Source: Neolentinus lepideus HHB14362 ss-1
Taxonomy: Eukaryota > Basidiomycota > Agaricomycetes > Gloeophyllales > Gloeophyllaceae
DNA: 64,000 nucleotides
Direction of reading: 5' to 3'
NCBI GenBank assembly: GCA_001632425.1
Contig: KV425569.1
Coordinates: 134,292 to 198,291, forward strand
Made by a program: the position numbers and the translations under genes. This document shows, in pieces, positions 57,672 through 64,000 of the stretch; position 1 is the stretch's first letter; each line of letters begins with the position of its first letter. The notes below the pieces were generated by a model, which was not told the DNA's origin, did no database searches, and saw nothing but the letters and a program-made list of their open reading frames with translations.

Positions 57672-60600
57672 CTAAGTGCTAGTATTAAGGTCTCCATGGG
57701 ATGGGGAGAATGTCTTGAGTGAAATGTACTCTTCGTGCTGCAGACCATTGCGAGAAATCCCCAGATGGTGGGTGCAAATATACTCCGGTACGTTGTATTC
57801 CCAAAAGGTGATATTTCTTATCCACACAGCACCAGGGTAAAATCGGTACATTCCGGTGCGAGACGTCGCATCAAAAACATATACTTGGAATTCTGACTTC
57901 CATGTATCTACATTTACCGACTGCTTGGTAGCCTTGGGTATTGGGTTATCCTTGAACGGCCGCAAAGGCCGCTGGAACGGAAGAGCCAACTGGATATCCC
58001 CGGAATCTCCTCTATTACGCCTCGCATCGGTTGGGGATGTAAATATTGGTGGGGGCGCGTGTACGGTTGGTGTCTAATACAATCCACTGGATATTGCAGT
58101 TGCGGAGTTCGCTCCCAGCTGCGAGACACAATGGGTCTTCGTTAGGTACGAGATAAATCCCTCGATGATATGCACCTATCAACCGAGACAACCCAGCACT
58201 AACTCTTGTGAACTGCTGCCTTGGTATGGGGATCGCTCAGCGTTGTGGGCAGATGCAGATGGAGTGACTACGGTCCTTCGCTGTCGTCAAATTTAAAGCG
58301 TCCTCCATCACGACGTCATACTCGAGTAGCTTGCAGCTTAATCCCAACCTGTTGAGGCTAAGGAGATCAGCGTCGAGATTACTAGATGAATCAAAGGCAC
58401 TGCTACCAACGATATCGGGCCCAGCTTGATTGGAGTGCATATGCGACTACGCACCTTGACCGAGATTGTTCAGAGATGAACTCAACAAACGAGCCGCTCC
58501 GAAGCTAGAATATCGCGTCCCTGTGTTCCTAGACAAGCCCACGAACGGGAGCGGGGAATGCACTGGGGTGCGGCACCGGGGTGGAAGTCGAGGAGCCGAC
58601 CAGCCATGATTAATTTCGCCACCTAACCTTGTAAATGGGTCCCCTGACACAGTCAACACGAGCGACATGCTCTAGTACAATGTCTGTCAAAAATTTAAGA
58701 CAGTGAAACATACTTCCTTATCACAGGACGCCCTTGTGACGTGAGGGCCGCAACGAATAAGGTATCGTCGCTGATGATCGTGCCGGCATGACTTCTGTGG
58801 CGCTGTAGCTGCGAACGCGATATATATGCGTCTGTGCGATTTGCGAGCGTAGTGCGGTGGCGTAGTCTAACCCCATTGTCATGTTTGACCCACACGCCTG
58901 GAGTATTAGTGGTGACTGTACCAGCTAAAAGTTTCCCGTCTGGTCATGGGTTCTCCCAGTGTTCCTTGGGCTTCTGGCATAGACCCTGTTCGATTGCCTG
59001 GATTTGGTAACTGAGACCAAGATATGCAGGGCCTCCATCAAGGACAAGCTGCGTATCACTGCATCAAAGCCACCATCTCCTCTCTAAACGACAGCTCAGA
59101 ATCCTATCCTGCTTTCAATAATCTCGGCCCTGCACCACCAGTGGGAGAGACTCCACACGTGAGGTGTGGTATGGAGCGTCTGATCGTCCGCGTCAACATG
59201 CACTGGTAGGTGTTCCAGGAGTACGATGAGCACAATTGATGGACGTCCCATGCGATCGGTGTCAAAAGTCACTACATACGTGGAGTCAATAGCCAGGTTC
59301 TCGGAGAGATATCCATTAATATTTGTCTTCAGATCTTCTCTGCCTTTTGAGTCGTGCACTGCCAGTGGGAAGTTCGACGCTGTTCGCCTTTGTATCTCCG
59401 GGCCATGCATGTTCCGGATCCAGCATAAGTAGACTGACAACGCTAATCGAAGGCGAGGATATTGTTCTTCCTCGTATCGATTCCGACTGGAAACCGCACT
59501 GACAAGAACGACAGCGCCTAGACGATGCAGTGGTTGCGTATATGTAAAATGTGGATTATGGCGACCCTGCATTCGGGACGCACCAGAATGGAACCTCGAC
59601 GTCGTCACCGGTCCAGAATATATGACTTCCATTCGTAGCTTGTTATTTGGCGGTACGCCATGCAGCTAGACTGGCATCACGGCGGTACGATGCTCCCGAC
59701 ACGGTAACATAAGATATGTGATATCTGCATACTTGTCCACAGGGTCTTGGTGTTTCTATGTGCGCGATTTGATTGAACCAGACATACCCCTGTGAGGTAG
59801 AGCAACGACAAGCGATCTCCACGGGACGTGTGACAACTTGCTGTCACTGTAAAAACCATCTATACTGCAATATGATATATCCTGCAATGCTATGGGCATT
59901 TCACCTACGGAATTGGAGCATAAGTAAGGGAGCATACTTGACCCGGATCAAACCATGCGCGAGGAAATCTGAAATATGGTTTATCATGTCAGACCCTGTA
60001 GTTCGACGACCTACATGAGTGAGAGGGTAATTCGGGTGGGTGTGGGAACGCTGGAACACGTCCGTAGCAATGCCACTTGTCTTTATCTCCAAATGGGGTA
60101 TATGCTGGATCACATGTCGCACCATTGACCAAGGTACATGTTGTCCATTCGAAGGATTCATAACTGGTCGTGTGTAGAGTCCGACGGGACAGGTGCTGGA
60201 TGATGGAATCGCGATCGCTGACAGTGTCAGTGATGATCATGCAATCAAGAAGGCGTGCTAGTCGCATAGAAGAAGTTACCAATTAAGAACGATCCAATAC
60301 ATCGTGTGCCAAAGTGCTCGCTCTGAATCTCTTGTATTCAATTTACATTACCTGTGATGCCATTGTTATCAAACCACAAATTGAGACCCGAGTACTCATA
60401 GATCGGTCTTATCATAAGGACCTGATATATCATCACCGGCGTAGTACTGCTCCAGACGGAGACCACTTCCGGGAGGGCTTGAACAGAGCGTTTCATGCTT
60501 GTAAGTCGGGGTTCCATTATCGCACAATAAAGTCAAAGGAGATAGTCGCAATCGCGGAGTCAGAATGTGCGAAGTAGTGAGATAGAGCCATCGAGGCTCG

Positions 60601-61403
60601 CAGCACCACAAAAGATAGACATTCCAGTATGTGTTGAGACGGCTGCCCGTGGTGATGTCACGAGTAAGTCTCAAAGGAATGACTGCGGCCACTGCAGAGG
60701 GGTTCCAGAGTAGCGTCGTTTATCCGAGGAAGGCTACAATGAGTGGGATCTCGCCGTATGGAGATGGTAGATGATCCTGCAAAACTCGTCACGAGGTCAG
60801 AGTCACTGCAGGACCGGTCAGGACGTAACTTATTGATAAATAAATAAATAACTTCCTTGGTCATGTCAATCGTGTCGCGTAAGTGACTGCTTCCGTGAGG
60901 AAAGATCTCTGGAAATTTAGACTTGCTTTCCTTGGCATGCATCCCATATGAGAAGGAGCTCCAGACCTGAGACGTCAGAAAATAGGAGATACGACAGACT
61001 CGTATCTCCTCTATCGCTTCTTTTTGCCCGTGTAGGGCCTCCGTCCAGCCTGCCGATAATCGGACATTGTACTATCTCCGTGGTGGCTACTCTGACCAGC
61101 TGGCTAAAGATGCTGTTTCCCGTCCGGGATACCCCCGTTATACCAATTCAAACTATTTTTCTCCATAATGATTCTCGATGGCCGTGGCCTTGTGGTCATA
61201 ATCGACGCAGATCAAATGCATCAGAGATAGTCAACGAGAGGATGGGTGTAAATATCGAATGGTAAATGAGGAAATGCATCTGTCATCGCTGAGCTGCTCA
61301 GAGTAGCCGTACCGATGCGTTCATAAATAGAGCCCGGAGACGATGGGGACCGACCTGTCAGAGCGATGGAAAGAGTCAATTGCAATAAACGGCGCAGCGT
61401 CAA
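57672..61403 (-). pseudogene. F-box-like locus, scattered exons, probably degraded
   Basis: Minus-strand blocks with the flavour of the agaricomycete F-box family are spread over 3.7 kb. LQLTLSIALTGRSPSSPGSI near 61370 resembles the segment just after the F-box. DPTHCSLPRINDATLEPLCS is near 60730. NTYWNVYLLWCCEPRWLYLT is near 60620. IDSTYVVTFDTDRMGRP is near 59260. ELRNCNIQWIVLDTNRTRA is near 58090. The last frame at 57672-57989 has FKDNPIPKATKQ and SEFQVYVFDATSRTGMYRFY. I could not join them into one open spliced frame, and no F-box was found at the 5' end. They may belong to one diverged intron-rich gene, two genes, or a relic. The assignment is tentative. Confidence 0.3.
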
Positions 61404-62341
61404 AGTTTCCTATGTTGTGGATGTCAGTGGCGTGCGCATGAAGAGGTTCTGTGGGATACACCGAGGCCGGGGAAGACCAGATTGCGCGATTGTCTAGTGA
61501 ACAGAGTTAGAGTCCACGAAAAGACGTTCTAGACAGACGTTCGAAGACGTCTGCCTAGGCCTCTCGCAGGAGCGGATTGAATAAACGCACGTCCTAGTAT
61601 TTTGTTGCTTGTGATCTCGCCTGCATGTTCGTCACATGCAAGAGCTGTCAAGAAGTTAAACTAGTCATGTCTGGTGAACTTAGGATCGCTATGCGGCTAT
61701 CAGAGTTGTTCTCAGGGTATAAAACAAAACATAGTCGTTCCTGGCGCTACCGCGAAACAGGACCCCGTAAACCCGCCTTGTTTAGAGCAATATTTTGGTC
61801 TGCTAGAAGCCCGCACTTCACGCACTTCTGATAGTGTTAATAGCACCGAAACATGTCACGCATTTCATCCTATAGCCATCCAATCGCCACTCAGCACTAC
61901 AGGGCAACGCGTTTGTGGGCAAATCATGTGCGCCTTTGTTAAACCATAGTCTTGGTTCTCTCTAAATGTTCTCCACCTCGGCGTCCATTTGACCGCTGAT
62001 TGTCGCCTTCAGAAATCATTCATAGAGTCAATGAAGGTGAGACGACGATTGAGGCTGAATGTACCAGCTAAAGTCATAGCCGAAGGACTTTGATCGAGTC
62101 GAACAGCGCGTCCGCTGCAAATATTGCTGGTCACGAGATCTGCGGTCTCTGACATCCATCTGGATCTTCCCGGGGGAGTTTCATTAGCATCTGGGGCACC
62201 ATATCATTCTGACATATCCACAAACCTGTCGGGGAAGCCATAAAAGTGGATCATAACATAACGTACAGTTATTAAAAGTTGCCGGTATACGTATATAACG
62301 AAATGACTGCCTGCTAGACTCCGTATCTTTGCTCCCCAAAG
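61404..62341. other. Intergenic region upstream of the P450
   Basis: No gene is supported. Plus-strand frames at 61625-61949 have no recognisable domain. The last 150 bases before 62342 include a TATA-like ATACGTATATAA at about 62287-62298, roughly 50 bases ahead of the start codon. Confidence 0.4.
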
Positions 62342-64000
62342 ATGTTTCCTACATCGATGCAAGACTATGCCAGCTTCGCGGCTGTCGCTGTCGTCAGCGC
62401 CGTAGCCATGTAAGCAGTGCATCTATGCATCACTCCCTCTTCCTCAAAACGCTCACCTATTGTAATAGAATCGGCTGTGTGTATAGGCTGTATCTGTCCC
62501 CCCTGTCGCGGTACCCTGGCCCCAAGCTTGCGGCCGTCAGCTACCTGTGGCAAACCTACATGCGCTACCATGGCCTGTTGCCCACGAAACTAGAGCAACA
62601 GGTCAAAGAAACGGGACCTATAGTGCGCATGGGTCCGAACCATCTGTGTTTCTGGGAGTAAGTGAATTATTCCTACCTGTACATCATTTCGATACTCAAG
62701 TTGTATTTCAGTGCCGATGCCTATAGGGTAAGGGAACCGTGACGCTCAGCTATATCTAGTAGCATGAGGCTGACATCAAAGTTGTACAGGATATCTATGT
62801 GACTCAAAAGTTCCCAAAGCAAGAAGGGTTCTATTCATCGTTTCAGGTACCCACCTTATCGTATAACTGGCTTATGGAGGTGTCACTCACCGTGTAGTTG
62901 TACAGATACCCTACGGCAGCGATAACCTCTTTTCTGCAGTACACCACACCGCTTACTTGAACCGTAAGCGGAAGCTCATGCCGCTCATGTCCCGTCAAGC
63001 AGTTCTCAGCCTGCAAGGTCTGTTCCAGCAGCAGCTGGGGATATTCGTTTCGCGGATTCGGCCCTTGGCCGACGGTCACCAATCCGTCAATCTCTTCATG
63101 GCGTTCAGATGCTTGACGATGGACGTTATAACTCTTTTTTCATTTGGTGAGGCTGTAGGCGCACTGCAAACACCTGATTTCCATGCGAACGTGGCAACGA
63201 GCTATGACGACTACCTGAGAGGAACACACTTAGTAAGCATCTATAATGGTGTAGGAATGTTGTGCTTGAATATTAATTGTGATCTCACGCAGAATGTTCA
63301 TTATCCGTGGTTGGCGTCGATTCTTCTGAGGATGCCGACATGGGTACAACCAAACTGGCTGCGGGGTTACTTGTAAGTTTCCGCAACTATGACATGAGGC
63401 GCCATATAGCTCACTATGGTCTCTCAGGTCTATGGTTAACGTCAGTATGAATATATGAGAAACCACAATACAATTCACAAATACGATTTCTAGATCGGAA
63501 AGGAGTCACTAGAACGGTTCCAGGCCGGAGGAGGCAAGCAGGTGAGTGTTTCCCGTTGAAGTGTGGCATTATGTACTCATTGCAGTACCCCCGTAGCGCG
63601 ACTATCCAGTACTCTTCTCGCAGCACGTCGAGTTCCGAACTGGTCTGACAGACGACGAACTTGTGTCCGATGCTAGTCTGTTTGTTGGTGCGGGAGGCGA
63701 TACCTCAGGTACCAACATAGACGACCCTTTGCCTGGAAAGATATGTACTAACTTGTTTGCTTCAGGTGTCACTTTGTCCATAGGTGCTTTCTACATCACT
63801 CGGACACCCGGTGCTCAGGAGCGCCTGTTTGCGGAACTTCAAGCGGCTTATCCTGACATGAAGGACATTCTTACAGCCAACGTCCAGGATCTTGAGAAAT
63901 TGCCTTTCTTGTCGGTGAGTAATAGCTCTGCGCTCGCATCCCTACCATGATATGCCTAACGGAAAACAAATGTTAGGCTTGTATTTACGAGAGTCTTCGC
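62342..64000 (+). CDS. Cytochrome P450, 3' part cut off by the window edge
   Basis: This is a microsomal haem monooxygenase of unknown substrate. The start at 62342 gives the membrane anchor MFPTSMQDYASFAAVAVVSA. An intron follows, then the proline hinge YRLYLSPLSRYPGPKLAAVS. Helix C has NRKRKLMPLMSRQAVLSLQG, with the expected basic residue. FRCLTMDVITLFSFGEAVGA is the helix F-G region entry. Helix I has LVSDASLFVGAGGDTSGTNI, the O2-binding A/G-G-x-D/E-T-S motif. The frame then reads GAFYITRTPGAQERLFAELQ. After an intron the window ends in ACIYESLR, the first ExxR of helix K. The haem-binding Cys lies beyond the edge. At least eight introns occur, some flanking very small exons (for example near 62710-62810). 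The piece seen is intact. Confidence 0.85.

Overview
The window is nuclear DNA from a filamentous basidiomycete, most likely an Agaricomycete. The genes are rich in short introns (about 45-70 nt, GT-AG). They encode fungal families: a GH92 alpha-mannosidase, a GMC oxidoreductase, a DHA-type MFS transporter, a salicylate-hydroxylase-like monooxygenase and a P450. There are also several members of a rapidly decaying F-box-like family typical of agaricomycete genomes. No tRNA, rRNA or CRISPR array was seen. Species cannot be named from the sequence.

Left third (0.6-18.3 kb): an MFS drug/metabolite transporter (+), a GMC-fold FAD oxidoreductase (-), a degraded F-box-like locus (-), an FAD-dependent aromatic monooxygenase (+), the Ase1/PRC1 microtubule bundler (+) and an unrecognised multi-exon gene (+).

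Accessory block (18.6-26.1 kb): two tandem paralogues of an unrecognised F-box-like protein flank a 3.16-kb DNA element. The element has 35-bp terminal inverted repeats, a possible 4-bp ATAA target duplication and arrays of a near-palindromic subterminal motif. It encodes no transposase that I can see, but carries an intron-containing fragment of a velvet-domain regulator gene on its minus strand. The left paralogue is broken by an 11-bp tandem duplication and a lost splice acceptor; the right one reads through. Further right is an F-box gene with a nonsense codon and a frameshift.

Conserved core (26.6-40.1 kb): GH92 mannosidase (-), a synaptobrevin-type R-SNARE (+), a conserved nuclear-looking protein with a near-PIP motif (+) and the complete DNA polymerase epsilon catalytic subunit (+), which has one GC-AG intron.

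Calmodulin array (40.3-48.0 kb): canonical calmodulin at the right end is followed, all on the minus strand, by one clear pseudogene, three diverged calmodulin-like genes and one probable relic. All keep the same unusual micro-exon layout (7- and 12-nt coding exons near the 5' end, an 8-11-nt exon near the 3' end). All five recognisable loci have a shared 10-bp element 101-122 bp upstream of the ATG. This is the most unusual gene arrangement in the window.

Right part (48.5-64 kb): two small hypothetical proteins of similar design, a DUF5071-like protein, the actin regulator WASP/Las17, a GNAT acetyltransferase, a UBR7-like zinc-finger protein, a scattered F-box-like locus and a P450 running off the right edge just after its ExxR motif. 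The conserved genes are housekeeping and unrelated in pathway; I see no convincing biosynthetic cluster.
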